DNA from: Acidobacteriota bacterium
GTDB taxonomy: Bacteria; Acidobacteriota; Thermoanaerobaculia; Gp7-AA8
DNA length: 64,000 bases
Assembly (NCBI GenBank): GCA_021325515.1
Contig: JAJPHC010000032.1
Coordinates: 1-64,000 of the forward strand
Reading direction: 5' to 3'
Under the pieces are notes generated by a model. That model was not told the origin of the DNA. It saw only the letters and a program-made list of their open reading frames with translations, and ran no database searches. Both the position numbers and the translations under genes were made by a program. Every line of letters starts with the position of its first letter. Within the stretch, counting starts at the first letter, position 1. This document shows positions 18,125 to 26,994 of the stretch, piece by piece.

Positions 18125-20629
18125 GTGTTCAGTCCTGCGGTCCGGTCCGGCCTGGTTGCCGCGACGCTTGCCCTGGCACTCGATGGCACCGCACTGCGTG
18201 CCGATCCCGTCATCTCTGCGCACCCCCGCCTTCTTCTGAGCGCGAGCGAGAAGAGCCGCCTGATTTCGAAAAAGAATTCCGGCGATCCGGCATGGCAGGC
18301 TCTCAAGGCGCGCGCCGACACACTCGCCACTTATTCGATCCACCAGTTCAAGTACGCCGCCCGCAACGATGCACCCGCCGGCACGATCTACTACACCTAT
18401 CAGGGTGAAGGGTGGTACGACGCGACGCTCCCTCTCGCCTTCGCGTATCAACTGACAGCCGACACGCGCTACTCCAACAAGCTGATCGAGCTCGCACAGG
18501 AGATGATTCGCGCGCAGAGCGATCCGGACAACAAGCCGCCTGCCGGTCTCAGTCCGATCCGCCCCGACAACTATTACCCGTCGCGCAATCTGATGGCGGT
18601 GCTCGCCTTCATCTACGACTACTGCTATGACCAGCTCAGCGCGTCATTGAAATCGCAAATGGTCGCGCTGATGAACGACTACTACGACGACGTCAGCGTC
18701 AGCGGATATCAGGCGCAGGACTACAGCTACGCATGTGACGGCAACTTCTTCGGAGGCCATCTCTACGGCGTCGCGCTGATGGGATACGCCTCCTTCGGCG
18801 ACAATCCGCGCGCCGAGGAGATGATCGAGTGGGCGCGGGTTCGATTCGACGGGAGTGCGGCGCCCGCGGTACCGCAGGCAAAAATCCCTCGCGCCTGGCG
18901 GACGCAATCCTTCGAAGGCGGACAACGCCCCGCCGTTTCTCTCGACTTCAACGGACCCGACATCACCGGCAATCCGTTCAAGGGCGGCTTCGATTTTCAG
19001 GCGTGGTCCTACGGCACCGAAGAGTACAGCCGCATGATCGACTACATGCTGATCGTGAAGAGCGCGACCGGCGAGGACATCCTCACGCCGCGCCTCGGCT
19101 GGTTCTCGCAGATTCTCCGCGCCGAGAAACATGCACTCTTCCCGAATCGCTTCATGATCGATCCGACGGGCGACTGGGGAGGATTCCAGGGCGCCGTGAT
19201 TCTGCGCGCCTTGCCGATCCGCCTCGCCTACGTGCTCGCGGGAACGGCCGACGGCCCGGCAGCACAGCATTTCGCCTATTCGGAAATCGCGGAGTCGTCG
19301 ATTCCCGATGTCGAAGTCTTCAAAGCGCCCGAATGGGCGGACCTCTACTTCACTTCGACGACGCGCCCGTCCACCGAGCTCGCACTCCCGCCGTACTACA
19401 CCGGCTTCGGGCCCGCATATCCTCAGGGCGCACACAGTCCCGCCGGAACGAACGGCGCGATTCCCTACTTCATCATGCGCAGCGACTGGAGCGCGTCGGC
19501 CACCTGGGCTTCGATCAAGATGGCCAACGAGTGGTTCGATGATCATCAGCATTACGACGCCGGCCACCTCCTGATCGCACGCGCCAGCGATTACCTGCTC
19601 GTCAGCGCAACCGACTGGAAGACGGAAACCGACGGCAACGGCAATCCTCTCTACGGCCGCTCCGGAATCCTCGGGACGTCGCTGCAGGCGCTCGAAGCTT
19701 CGCTGAACAACACCCTCTACTTCGACGACTTCGGCGATTTCCAGAGCACCTCCGAAGCGGGCAGCGGAGGGCAGGCCGGAGTCGGCATCGACGAAGTCAT
19801 CGCCGATGAGCTGAACGACAGCTACAGCTACGTGCGCAGCGATCTCTCATCCGCGTACAACCGCGCAGGCGAGCAGAGCGACGCACCGAACCGGCGTCTC
19901 GATTTCTTCTATCGCAATTTTCTCTACCTGCGCGCGCCGAACGTGTTCGTCGTTTATGACCAGGTGCAGGCGAAGCCGTCGAGCAACGCGCGAGGCGCCT
20001 ATCGCAAACACCTTCGCTGGCATCTGCCGGAACGGCCGGTGATCACCGGCAGGACGGCGCGTCTCGATCATGGGCAGTCGCGTCTCTTCATCAAGACGCT
20101 GCTCCCGGCGAATGCGGATCTGAAGGTCGTCGACGAGTGGACGAATCCCGATCCGTGCGATGGTTCGAATCCGGCGTGCGTCCCCTTCGGCGCGAACGTC
20201 GCCACGTTCCGCATCGAAGTCAGCGATCCGCAGAATCCGCTGTTCATCCCCTTCCTGACGGTGCTGCAGCCGGGGCCCGCCGGTCTCGCGGAACCGTCCG
20301 CGAATCCGATCACGACGCTCGACAACCGGATGACCGGCGTCGATCTAACGCAGAGCGGCACCCGTAGCATCGCGCTCTTCAACAGCCAGACGGGACAGGT
20401 GCCGCCGCCGGTCACGTCGGTGTCGTACCGCGTCTCCGGCTCGGGAACGATCACGCACACGCTGATGGGCGTGGTGCCGGGAGCGCAATATGCGGTTACC
20501 GTGGCCGACGGCGTGGTGCGTGTGGAGCAGAGCGCGGGTGGAACGCGAACCGCGTCGGCGGCAGGTGTGCTGCAGTTCACGACGGGCTCTCCGGATGCCC
20601 CGGCGCGGCGCCGCACCGTGAGGCATTGA
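18125..20629 (+). CDS. Secreted heparinase II/III-like polysaccharide lyase candidate
   Basis: 834 residues with an N-terminal export signal. An all-alpha toroid-like region (about 40-330; HPRLLLSASEKSRL, YPSRNLMAVLAFIYDYCYD) precedes a beta-sandwich region with DHQHYDAGHLLIARASDYLL (about 470-495), the typical heparinase II/III His/Tyr stretch. The family cleaves uronic-acid polysaccharides (heparin, alginate and others); the substrate is unknown. A GTG start at 18125 has no obvious ribosome site, so the N-terminus is uncertain. There are no sulfatase or transporter genes nearby, so no utilisation locus is evident. Confidence 0.75.
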   Translation: MFSPAVRSGLVAATLALALDGTALRADPVISAHPRLLLSASEKSRLISKKNSGDPAWQALKARADTLATYSIHQFKYAARNDAPAGTIYYTYQGEGWYDATLPLAFAYQLTADTRYSNKLIELAQEMIRAQSDPDNKPPAGLSPIRPDNYYPSRNLMAVLAFIYDYCYDQLSASLKSQMVALMNDYYDDVSVSGYQAQDYSYACDGNFFGGHLYGVALMGYASFGDNPRAEEMIEWARVRFDGSAAPAVPQAKIPRAWRTQSFEGGQRPAVSLDFNGPDITGNPFKGGFDFQAWSYGTEEYSRMIDYMLIVKSATGEDILTPRLGWFSQILRAEKHALFPNRFMIDPTGDWGGFQGAVILRALPIRLAYVLAGTADGPAAQHFAYSEIAESSIPDVEVFKAPEWADLYFTSTTRPSTELALPPYYTGFGPAYPQGAHSPAGTNGAIPYFIMRSDWSASATWASIKMANEWFDDHQHYDAGHLLIARASDYLLVSATDWKTETDGNGNPLYGRSGILGTSLQALEASLNNTLYFDDFGDFQSTSEAGSGGQAGVGIDEVIADELNDSYSYVRSDLSSAYNRAGEQSDAPNRRLDFFYRNFLYLRAPNVFVVYDQVQAKPSSNARGAYRKHLRWHLPERPVITGRTARLDHGQSRLFIKTLLPANADLKVVDEWTNPDPCDGSNPACVPFGANVATFRIEVSDPQNPLFIPFLTVLQPGPAGLAEPSANPITTLDNRMTGVDLTQSGTRSIALFNSQTGQVPPPVTSVSYRVSGSGTITHTLMGVVPGAQYAVTVADGVVRVEQSAGGTRTASAAGVLQFTTGSPDAPARRRTVRH

Positions 20630-20635
20630 TCGCGC

Positions 20636-21193
20636 TCAATCGTGATCGCTGCGCAGTCTCGTCGCCGCACTCGCCGACCATCGGTAAGGAATCTCCGGCG
20701 AGTCCCACGGCAGGCGATAGTGATCGGGATCCTCGTAGTCGTACGCGCGCGATGGATAGTTGAGCATCATCGCGTCGGCCGTGCCGACGTTCTGCACGCC
20801 GTGCCAGACGCCGACCGGAATGTGAAGAAACGCGGGACGCGCATCGCCGGCGTGCAGCTCCATGATCCGCTTGAAGGTCGTGCTTTCCTCACGGCCGTCG
20901 TACAGCACGATCTTCAGATGGCCCTGATTGACAAAGAGGCGGTCGACCGTTTTCGCATGGCAGCTCCATGCGCCGATCGCACCGGGATAGAGTCGCGACT
21001 GATACACGTGCACGACCGGCAGGCCGCTCGGATCCCACTCCGGCCGGTAGGTCTCGGTGATCACACCATGATCGCGCGGCACATGCAGCACTTCGCGGAT
21101 TGCAACTCCATCGATCGGCTGCTGAACGAACTGCCACTCGGCGTTCACGAGTTGTCCGTCTTTGCGCGCTGCAGGCAGCATCAGTCCTCCCAA
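20636..21193 (-). CDS. RmlC-like cupin (dTDP-4-dehydrorhamnose 3,5-epimerase related)
   Basis: 185 residues with the RmlC-type double-stranded beta helix: REVLHVPRDHGVITETYRPE, HVYQSRLYPGAIGAWSCH, LHIPVGVWHGVQNVG and NYPSRAYDYEDPDHYRLPWD. The family epimerises dTDP-sugars on the way to rhamnose; this divergent member may act on a different nucleotide sugar. Two bases separate it from the upstream GT2 gene on the same strand, which suggests a joint role in surface glycan assembly. Confidence 0.82.
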   Translation of the reverse strand: MGGLMLPAARKDGQLVNAEWQFVQQPIDGVAIREVLHVPRDHGVITETYRPEWDPSGLPVVHVYQSRLYPGAIGAWSCHAKTVDRLFVNQGHLKIVLYDGREESTTFKRIMELHAGDARPAFLHIPVGVWHGVQNVGTADAMMLNYPSRAYDYEDPDHYRLPWDSPEIPYRWSASAATRLRSDHD

Positions 21194-21195
21194 GG

Positions 21196-22047
21196 CTACA
21201 GACCCTTATAGCGCCGAATCACCTCGATCGATTCTCTTCCGACACGGACGCGCCGCAGCGCACGGCGAATACTCTGGCGGACGAAGCCGCGCGACAGCTC
21301 GCGATAGGCCCAGCTCTCCATCAAATTGCTCCGCGAGGTGAGCGCCTCTGCGAGCAGATGAATCTCCAGTGCGGGATCGGATTGGATGCGCGCCGCCCAT
21401 GCCTGCTGCTCGTCGTGCGGACGCTCGCGATAGACGTTGCGCCGCACACTCGCCGGAAACTTGATGCCGGTGAGCCGCGGCACGAACGTGAACGGAGCAC
21501 CGGATGCGGCCGCGCGTCTCCAGAGCTCGACGTCGGGCGGTGTGCCTCTCAGCTCGCGATAGTCGCGCCATCCGCCGATTCTCTCCGTCAGCGTTCTGCG
21601 ATGCATGATGCAAAGCGGCGGCGCGTAGGAGCCGAGCTCCTGCTGCGGGATGAGCACCCAGCCGGCCGCGCCCTGCGCGGGAATCATCATGCAGAGCGAA
21701 TGCGCGAGGTCGGCGCGCGCCGACTCCAGCGCGCCGGCCATGACCGCGAGATGATGCGGCAGCCAGAGGTCGTCGTGCCCGTGATGCGCGATGAAATCGC
21801 CGCGCGCCTGGCGCAGACCTTCATTGTTCGGCACACTCTGATGTCCGGAGTTCTGCGGCAGCCCGATCCAGCGCACACGCGGGTCGGCGGCTTCGGCGAC
21901 GACCTGCTCCGAATCATCGGTGCAGCCGTCGCCGATCACCAGCAGCTCGAAATCCGTGAAGGTCTGCGCCAGCACGCTGGCGATGGCGTGCCGCAGGACA
22001 CTGCTCCAGTTATAGGTCGGCAGGAGGACCGTGACCTGCGGCTTCAC
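21196..22047 (-). CDS. Family 2 glycosyltransferase
   Basis: 283 residues of GT-A fold: TVLLPTYNWSSVLRHAIASV at the N-terminus, VIGDGCTDDSEQVV (nucleotide-binding Asp), and HHGHDDLWLPHHL carrying the DXD-like metal site. It has no membrane segment. It probably adds a sugar to a lipid-linked or surface glycan. It precedes the cupin epimerase gene by two bases and starts nine bases after arsM, so it may be transcribed from the arsenite-controlled promoter or from an internal one. Confidence 0.88.
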   Translation of the reverse strand: MKPQVTVLLPTYNWSSVLRHAIASVLAQTFTDFELLVIGDGCTDDSEQVVAEAADPRVRWIGLPQNSGHQSVPNNEGLRQARGDFIAHHGHDDLWLPHHLAVMAGALESARADLAHSLCMMIPAQGAAGWVLIPQQELGSYAPPLCIMHRRTLTERIGGWRDYRELRGTPPDVELWRRAAASGAPFTFVPRLTGIKFPASVRRNVYRERPHDEQQAWAARIQSDPALEIHLLAEALTSRSNLMESWAYRELSRGFVRQSIRRALRRVRVGRESIEVIRRYKGL

Positions 22048-22056
22048 CCGAACAGC

Positions 22057-22851
22057 TTACGACGGGCGCACCGCGCGCACGAATGCGCTCATGAATTTTT
22101 CGTCGACGAGCGGCGCGATGGCCGCAACATCGATCCCCGCATCCTCGAGAAACACCCTCGCATCCTCGGCGCGATAGATGCGCGTCGGCTCGATGGAAAC
22201 ATCCGTGAATCCGGCGGCGCGCAGCAGCTCGCGATACTCGTTCTCCTCGAGCGCACCGGCGATGCAGCCGATCCACAGCTCGACACTCCGGCGGATCTCC
22301 GCAGGAACGTCGCCGCGCACGACGACGTCGGATACCGCGAAGCGCCCTCCCGGCTTCAGGACGCGGAAGGCTTCGCGAAGAACGCGGCCCTTGTCGGCGG
22401 AGAGATTGATCACGCAGTTCGAGATGATGACGTCGACGGACTGATCAGGAAGGGGAATCGCTTCGATCTCGCCCTCGAGGAACTCGACGTTCGCCGCGCC
22501 TGCTTCGGCCGCGTTCCGCCGCGCGAGCTCCAGCATGTCGCCGGTCATGTCGAGTCCGTAGGCCTTCCCCTCCGGACCGACGCGGCGCGCCGACAACAGC
22601 ACGTCGATGCCTCCGCCCGATCCGAGATCGAGCACCGTCTCGCCCGGCTTCAGCTCGGCGAGCGCAGTCGGATTGCCGCAGCCGAGAGAGGCGAGCACCG
22701 CCGCTTCCGGCACGACGCTCTGCTCCGCGTCGCCATAGAGATTGGAGGTCACCGGATCGCCGTCGCAACTGCCGCCACAGCATCCGATCTTGCCCGCGGA
22801 GACGCGCCGCGCCGCTTCACCGTACTTCTCTTTCACCACGTCCTTGATCAT
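22057..22851 (-). CDS. arsM: Arsenite S-adenosylmethionine methyltransferase
   Basis: 264 residues. Methylates As(III) to volatile or less bound methylarsenicals in the cytoplasm. Arsenic-binding Cys residues are present: the N-terminal pair region [11 protein letters not shown], a Cys in SNCVINLS, and one in [14 protein letters not shown]. The SAM site is [20 protein letters not shown] lies seven bases before the ATG. It is divergent from arsR, and a TTGACG-N17-CATATT promoter overlaps both operators, so arsenite induction is expected. Confidence 0.95.
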   Translation of the reverse strand: MIKDVVKEKYGEAARRVSAGKIGCCGGSCDGDPVTSNLYGDAEQSVVPEAAVLASLGCGNPTALAELKPGETVLDLGSGGGIDVLLSARRVGPEGKAYGLDMTGDMLELARRNAAEAGAANVEFLEGEIEAIPLPDQSVDVIISNCVINLSADKGRVLREAFRVLKPGGRFAVSDVVVRGDVPAEIRRSVELWIGCIAGALEENEYRELLRAAGFTDVSIEPTRIYRAEDARVFLEDAGIDVAAIAPLVDEKFMSAFVRAVRPS

Positions 22852-22863
22852 TTCGCCGCTCCT

Positions 22864-22889
22864 TACATATTCGTTAACGCGAATATGTA
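22864..22889. promoter_or_regulatory. ArsR operator palindrome 1
   Basis: Perfect 10-bp arms TACATATTCG / CGAATATGTA around a 6-base spacer, in the arsM-arsR divergent gap. It covers the inferred arsM -10 (minus strand, 22882-22887). Confidence 0.8.
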
Positions 22890-22897
22890 CTCTTCCG

Positions 22898-22921
22898 ACA
22901 CATTCGTCAAGCCGAATGTGT
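22898..22921. promoter_or_regulatory. ArsR operator palindrome 2
   Basis: 9-bp arms ACACATTCG / CGAATGTGT around a 6-base spacer. Its centre is 33 bp, about three helical turns, from the first palindrome. It covers the inferred arsM -35 (TTGACG on the minus strand, 22905-22910). Confidence 0.78.
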
Positions 22922-22934
22922 TACAAATCGAAGA

Positions 22935-23309
22935 ATGGAACAGCTCTTCGAAGCTCTGGCCGACCGTACGCGCCTGCGCCTGCTGAACCTCATCGGCCAG
23001 GGAGAGATCTGCGTCTGCTTCTTCACGGCCATTCTTCGCGCCCCTCAGCCGACGATCTCGCGCCATCTCGCCTACCTCCGCAAGTCCGGCCTGGTCGAAG
23101 CGCGGCGCGACGGAAAGTGGATGCACTATTCGCTGCGCCCGCCGGCCGGCGAGGGCGCGGCCAGGGTGTTGAGCGCTGTTCTGAAGGAACTGCGCGAAGA
23201 CCCCGAGATGCAGAAGGACCTCGCGCTGCTGCAGAAGGCGTGCTGCGCCGCGCGCCTTCCACGCGCGCTGGCCGGCGCTCCACGGCCGGCGTTGAAGGAG
23301 ACACGATGA
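22935..23309 (+). CDS. arsR: ArsR-family metalloregulator
   Basis: 124 residues, winged helix. EICVCFF at about 26-32 holds the CxC As(III)-binding pair typical of ArsR, and QPTISRHLAYLRKSGLVEAR is the recognition region. It should repress arsM and its own operon until As(III) binds; two palindromes lie in the divergent promoter. The C-terminal tail after KACCAARLP is unusually basic and proline-rich, and its last codons overlap the next gene (ATGA at 23306-23309), coupling arsR to a peptidoglycan peptidase. Confidence 0.93.
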   Translation: MEQLFEALADRTRLRLLNLIGQGEICVCFFTAILRAPQPTISRHLAYLRKSGLVEARRDGKWMHYSLRPPAGEGAARVLSAVLKELREDPEMQKDLALLQKACCAARLPRALAGAPRPALKETR

Positions 23310-24025
23310 ACCAGCGTCTGATCGAACGGCGCGACCGCGGCATCATCCGGCATCCCGGCGCGACATATGGGACGTCGCTCGAAGGGTTGCCGCTGCATGT
23401 CTATCTTCCCGCGTCGCAGCGCGCCGGCCTGCTGATCCTTGCGGCGATTCATGGGGACGAAGCGGAGACGACCGTCGTAGTGTCCGAGGCGCTGCGGTGT
23501 GTGCCGCACGAGGAATTGCAGGCGGCGGTCATTCTCTGCGGCAATCCCGACGGCCTGATCCGCGGCACGAGAGGCAACGCCCGCGGCGTCGATCTCAATC
23601 GCAACTTCCCGACGTCGAACTGGAATCCCGATCCCGTCTGCTACAAGACACGCGCGCACGACGCGCGCGATATCGCGCTCAGCCCCGGCGCAAGTCCGGC
23701 TTCGGAACCGGAGACCGCGGCGCTGCTCTCGCTGCTGGGCCGGCTCGCGCCGCGCGCGGTCATCAGCATCCACGCCGCACTCGCCTGCGTCGATGATGCC
23801 GGCGACTCCCATCTCGGCCGCCAGCTCGCCAGGCGCTGCGAACTGCCGCTGCTGACGGAGATCGGCTATCCCACACCGGGATCGATGGGCACGTGGGCGG
23901 GCGAACAGAAGCTCACGCTCGTCACGTGGGAGCTCGAAGACGCATCGCTCTATGACCTCAAGGACCGGAATGTGCCGATCCTCATCGATCTCATGACCGG
24001 CCGCTTCGAGCTCGAGGAGCCCTGA
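23306..24025 (+). CDS. mpaA: Murein peptide amidase MpaA-like M14 carboxypeptidase
   Basis: 239 residues. M14-type zinc site: AAIHGDEAETT (His, Glu ligands), NARGVDLNRNFPTSNW (substrate Arg/Asn) and ISIHAALAC (third ligand His), with catalytic Glu in LVTWELED. MpaA removes diaminopimelate from murein tripeptide during cell-wall recycling. GAAGGAG lies six bases before the ATG. It overlaps arsR by four bases and the racemase gene by one, so the three are probably one operon. The longer frame back to 22742 covers arsR and is not real. Confidence 0.88.
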   Translation: MNQRLIERRDRGIIRHPGATYGTSLEGLPLHVYLPASQRAGLLILAAIHGDEAETTVVVSEALRCVPHEELQAAVILCGNPDGLIRGTRGNARGVDLNRNFPTSNWNPDPVCYKTRAHDARDIALSPGASPASEPETAALLSLLGRLAPRAVISIHAALACVDDAGDSHLGRQLARRCELPLLTEIGYPTPGSMGTWAGEQKLTLVTWELEDASLYDLKDRNVPILIDLMTGRFELEEP

Positions 24026-24879
24026 TGCACTTCATCATCACCGACTCCGGCGTCGGCGGGCTCTCCGTCTGTGCCTATGCCGAGCGCTACGTGCGCACGT
24101 ATGGCTTCACCGAGCCGGTGCGCCTGACGTTCGCCAACGCGGCGCCGGAAAACGACTACGGCTACAACGCGATGCCATCGCGCGAAGCGAAGCTGCAGAC
24201 GTTCGATCGCTTTCTCGAGAACGTGACGCGGCGCTTTCATCCCGATTCGATCTACGTCGCCTGCAACACGCTGTCGGTACTTCTGCCGGACACGCCGTAT
24301 TTCCAGCGCGCCGCGATTCCGGTCCGGGGAATCGTCGAAACGGCAGCGTCGCTGCTCATCGGCGAGCTCGATGCGGATGAAGAGCGCGTCGCGCTGATCT
24401 TCGGCACGCAGACGACGATCGACGCCGGCGAATATCCGCGGCGGCTTCTCGCGCACGGCATCGACGCGGCGCGCATCGTCAGCCAGGCATGTCCCGGACT
24501 CGCCGACACGATCTCCGAAGATCGCGAGGGAACGAAGACGCGGATGGAGATCGAGCACTGGACGCGCGAGGCGCGCGCGAAGATGCGCGACGGCGGGAAG
24601 CCCATCGCCGCCTGTCTCGCCTGCACGCACTACGGCTATCGGAAGGACGTATTCGCGAAGGCGCTGGGCGGCGCAACGGTGATCAATCCCAATGAGCACG
24701 CCGTCGACGATCTCTTCGGAGGCCGGCGCGGTGGGCATCATGAGGTCGAAGTCGAGTTCGTCACGCGCTACGCGATTCCCGAGGCCGCGATCGAAGCGCT
24801 CACGTGGTTCCTCGAGGGGATCTCACCACCCACCGTCGCCGCGCTGAAGAATTTCAAGCACGTGCCGGATCTCTTCTGA
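24025..24879 (+). CDS. Asp/Glu racemase family protein (glutamate racemase-like)
   Basis: 284 residues with the two-Cys racemase layout: DSGVGGLSV at the N-terminus, first catalytic Cys in VACNTLS (about 76) and second in CLACTHYGYR (about 195). Glutamate racemase interconverts L- and D-glutamate for the peptidoglycan stem; this protein diverges from standard MurI in the middle. Placed after mpaA, it may handle D-Glu recovered from recycled murein. Its start shares a base with the mpaA stop (TGATG). Confidence 0.87.
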   Translation: MHFIITDSGVGGLSVCAYAERYVRTYGFTEPVRLTFANAAPENDYGYNAMPSREAKLQTFDRFLENVTRRFHPDSIYVACNTLSVLLPDTPYFQRAAIPVRGIVETAASLLIGELDADEERVALIFGTQTTIDAGEYPRRLLAHGIDAARIVSQACPGLADTISEDREGTKTRMEIEHWTREARAKMRDGGKPIAACLACTHYGYRKDVFAKALGGATVINPNEHAVDDLFGGRRGGHHEVEVEFVTRYAIPEAAIEALTWFLEGISPPTVAALKNFKHVPDLF

Positions 24880-24890
24880 GCGCAGCCTCC

Positions 24891-25432
24891 AAGTGGAGTG
24901 CGGACGCCTCGTCCGCACATCGTCGCAACAGAGCACTGCTGCCTCGACGAGTTCCAAAGTGGGGTGCGGACGTCTCGTCCGCACATCGTCACCACAGAGC
25001 ACTGCTGCCTCGACGGCAGCAGCTCGCGGACGAGGACGTCCGCGCTCCACCAGTTCCAAAGTGGAGTGCGGACGCCTCGTCCGCACATCGTCGCAACAGA
25101 GCACTGCTGCCTCGACGGCAGCAGCTCGCGGACGAGGCGTCCGCGCTCCACCAGATCCAACGTCGAGTGCGGACGTCTCGTCCGCACATCGTCGCAACAG
25201 AGCACTGCTGCCTCGACGGCAGCAGCTCGCGGACGAGGACGTCCGCGCTCCACCAGTTCCAAAGTGGAGTGCGGACGCCTCGTCCGCACATCGTCACCAC
25301 AGAGCACTGCTGCCTCGACGGCAGCAGCTCGCGGACGAGGACGTCCGCGCCCCACCAGTTCCAACGTGGAGTGCGGACGCCTCGTCCGCACATCGTCGCA
25401 ACAGAGCACTGCTGCCTCGACGCGCTGCACCG
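24891..25432. repeat. Six tandem copies of a 102-bp palindromic unit
   Basis: The 14-mer GTCCGCACATCGTC recurs at 24911, 24977, 25079, 25180, 25282 and 25384: periods 66 (a copy with an internal deletion), 102, 101, 102 and 102. Each full unit has about 24-bp terminal inverted repeats starting GTGGAG and ending CTCCAC, each arm itself palindromic (GCGGACG...CGTCCGC), around an inner hairpin CTGCTGCC-TCGAC-GGCAGCAG. No gene is seen in 24880-25440. Copies differ by a few bases only, so amplification is recent. Confidence 0.9.
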
Positions 25433-25440
25433 TCCATGCG

Positions 25441-26661
25441 TCAGCCGCGCGACTTGTACGGCCCGAAGACCGCGACGACGTTCGGCGTCTCGCTCATGTC
25501 GTCGAGCACGTACACGCGATACTGATCGCCTCCCGGCTCGACGCGCACGACGATGTGGCCGTGCGTCGCTTTCATCTGCTCGACGCGGGAACCGATGCTC
25601 GCCTTCGCCGGCTCGCGCATCGTGACCGCGAAGACGTCGTGCGGGCCCGGATAAAGCCGCTGCGCCAGCATGCGCTTCAGCGAGTCCTGCGATGGATGCG
25701 TCGACGACCACGCCGGCAGAATCATCACGGGCGAGCGAAGCGTCGAGAGAAAGAACGCGCTGGCGGGATCGATCGAGCCGTGATGATTGACGACGTGCAC
25801 GTCGGTCGGTCCGATGGCCTTCGCCACCGCGGTCTCGACCGAATGCCACTCCGGCGCGCCTGCGTCCGGAATGCCCGGCATGTCACCGCCCGTGAAGTAG
25901 CTGAATTTTCCGTAGCGAATGCGAAGGCCGATGCTGCACATGTTCTCGCTCGGCCTGTCCTCGGCGATCGCGATCGAATCGAGCGGCGGAAAGATCGTCT
26001 TCGTCCCGTCTCCCGTCCCGCTCCACACCAGCCCGTTCGCAGCGACGTTGCGGACTTCGAAGGAGGGATAGGCCTGCGGATCACGGCGCAGCACGATCTG
26101 ATCGCTGCGGCCAACGGCGATCGTCTCGTGCTTCATCGACGTGTGCTCCGCGATGAACGCGCGGTAGTTCTTCATCGTCGCGTCGTCGGGCGGCGGGAGA
26201 TACGCGGTGCCGCGATCGATCAGAGTTGCGATGGGAATGCTGCCGCCGGTTTCCGTGATGCCGGTGAGCTTGTACGCGCCGCCCGCCGCCGGCGCCGAGG
26301 CCTTCGTCACGTCTCCCATGTGATCGGCATGGAAGTGTGTGATCAGCGCGTAGTCGAGCTTCGCCGGCTCGGGCGCCATCGCGTTCGCAACGTAACGCGC
26401 GATCCACGCGCCGGGCGTGCGCGTCGCGTTCGGCCGCGGTTCGTTGAACGCCATCGCCTCACCATTCGCTGCAGCACCTGCATCGACGAGCATCGCCGTT
26501 CCATCGGGAAAACGAAGGAAGGCGGAATTGCCGCGTCCGGTGCTGATCTGATGGATGTCCAGCGTGCCGCGCGTCCATGGCAAAAGCGGCTTCCCGATTT
26601 CGGACGGCGTCTGTGCGGAAAGCGTGAGGGCACATGCAAGAACGCTGAGGAAACGAATCAT
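25441..26661 (-). CDS. Secreted metallo-beta-lactamase-fold hydrolase
   Basis: 406 residues with a signal peptide (FLSVLACALTLSAQT). MBL fold: strand AMLVDAG, zinc motif THFHADHMGD (about 113-122), TGGDMPG, and VNHHGS near 295. The pattern is that of the ComEC-C/exported MBL group rather than true beta-lactamases. The substrate is unknown; phosphodiester or lactone hydrolysis is possible. It is monocistronic, with the tandem repeat array directly downstream of its stop. Confidence 0.85.
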   Translation of the reverse strand: MIRFLSVLACALTLSAQTPSEIGKPLLPWTRGTLDIHQISTGRGNSAFLRFPDGTAMLVDAGAAANGEAMAFNEPRPNATRTPGAWIARYVANAMAPEPAKLDYALITHFHADHMGDVTKASAPAAGGAYKLTGITETGGSIPIATLIDRGTAYLPPPDDATMKNYRAFIAEHTSMKHETIAVGRSDQIVLRRDPQAYPSFEVRNVAANGLVWSGTGDGTKTIFPPLDSIAIAEDRPSENMCSIGLRIRYGKFSYFTGGDMPGIPDAGAPEWHSVETAVAKAIGPTDVHVVNHHGSIDPASAFFLSTLRSPVMILPAWSSTHPSQDSLKRMLAQRLYPGPHDVFAVTMREPAKASIGSRVEQMKATHGHIVVRVEPGGDQYRVYVLDDMSETPNVVAVFGPYKSRG

Positions 26662-26688
26662 CACGACAGTGTACGGCGGGAACTTTGC

Positions 26689-26994
26689 ATGCGTCTGCTA
26701 CGAATGCTTTACAGCGTCGAGCGCACCTTCATCACCGATGCGGAGGGCCACAGCAGCCGCGAATACGACGCGGCACCGCATCGGATCGAGGCCGAAGATG
26801 CGCCAGCCGCGATTCTCGAGTTTCTTTTCGTGAATGGCGGAACTCCCGTGGAATCGCCCAGCCGCCTCCCGGGCGACAAGGCCATCGCCACCGTCGTACT
26901 CGGCAAACGCTGCTTCGTTCTCTTCGCGCAGCGCTCCGCCGAGGTAACGCAACGCGGAGAGATCGCACTTCCGGAGATCCAACATGCAGACTGA
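26689..26994 (+). CDS. Unknown small protein, first of three overlapping genes
   Basis: 101 residues, not recognised. Mixed alpha/beta composition (FITDAEGHSSREYDA; ILEFLFVNGG; ATVVLGKRCFVLFAQRS), no signal peptide, no membrane segment. A much longer open frame upstream crosses the repeat array and the MBL gene and is not coding; this ATG is the first plausible start outside them. It overlaps the next gene by 11 bases, which supports both being real. Confidence 0.6.
   Translation: MRLLRMLYSVERTFITDAEGHSSREYDAAPHRIEAEDAPAAILEFLFVNGGTPVESPSRLPGDKAIATVVLGKRCFVLFAQRSAEVTQRGEIALPEIQHAD

Noticed and set aside
21100-22986. 628-codon open frame on the plus strand
   Set aside because: Antisense to the GT2 and arsM genes and runs across the ars operators.
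24891-25432. CRISPR array
   Set aside because: Units are almost identical along their whole length with no variable spacers, and no cas gene is present.
24898-26688. Start and middle of a 698-codon plus-strand open frame (24898-26994)
   Set aside because: It translates the tandem repeat array and the antisense of the MBL gene; only the last 101 codons (26689-26994) look independent.
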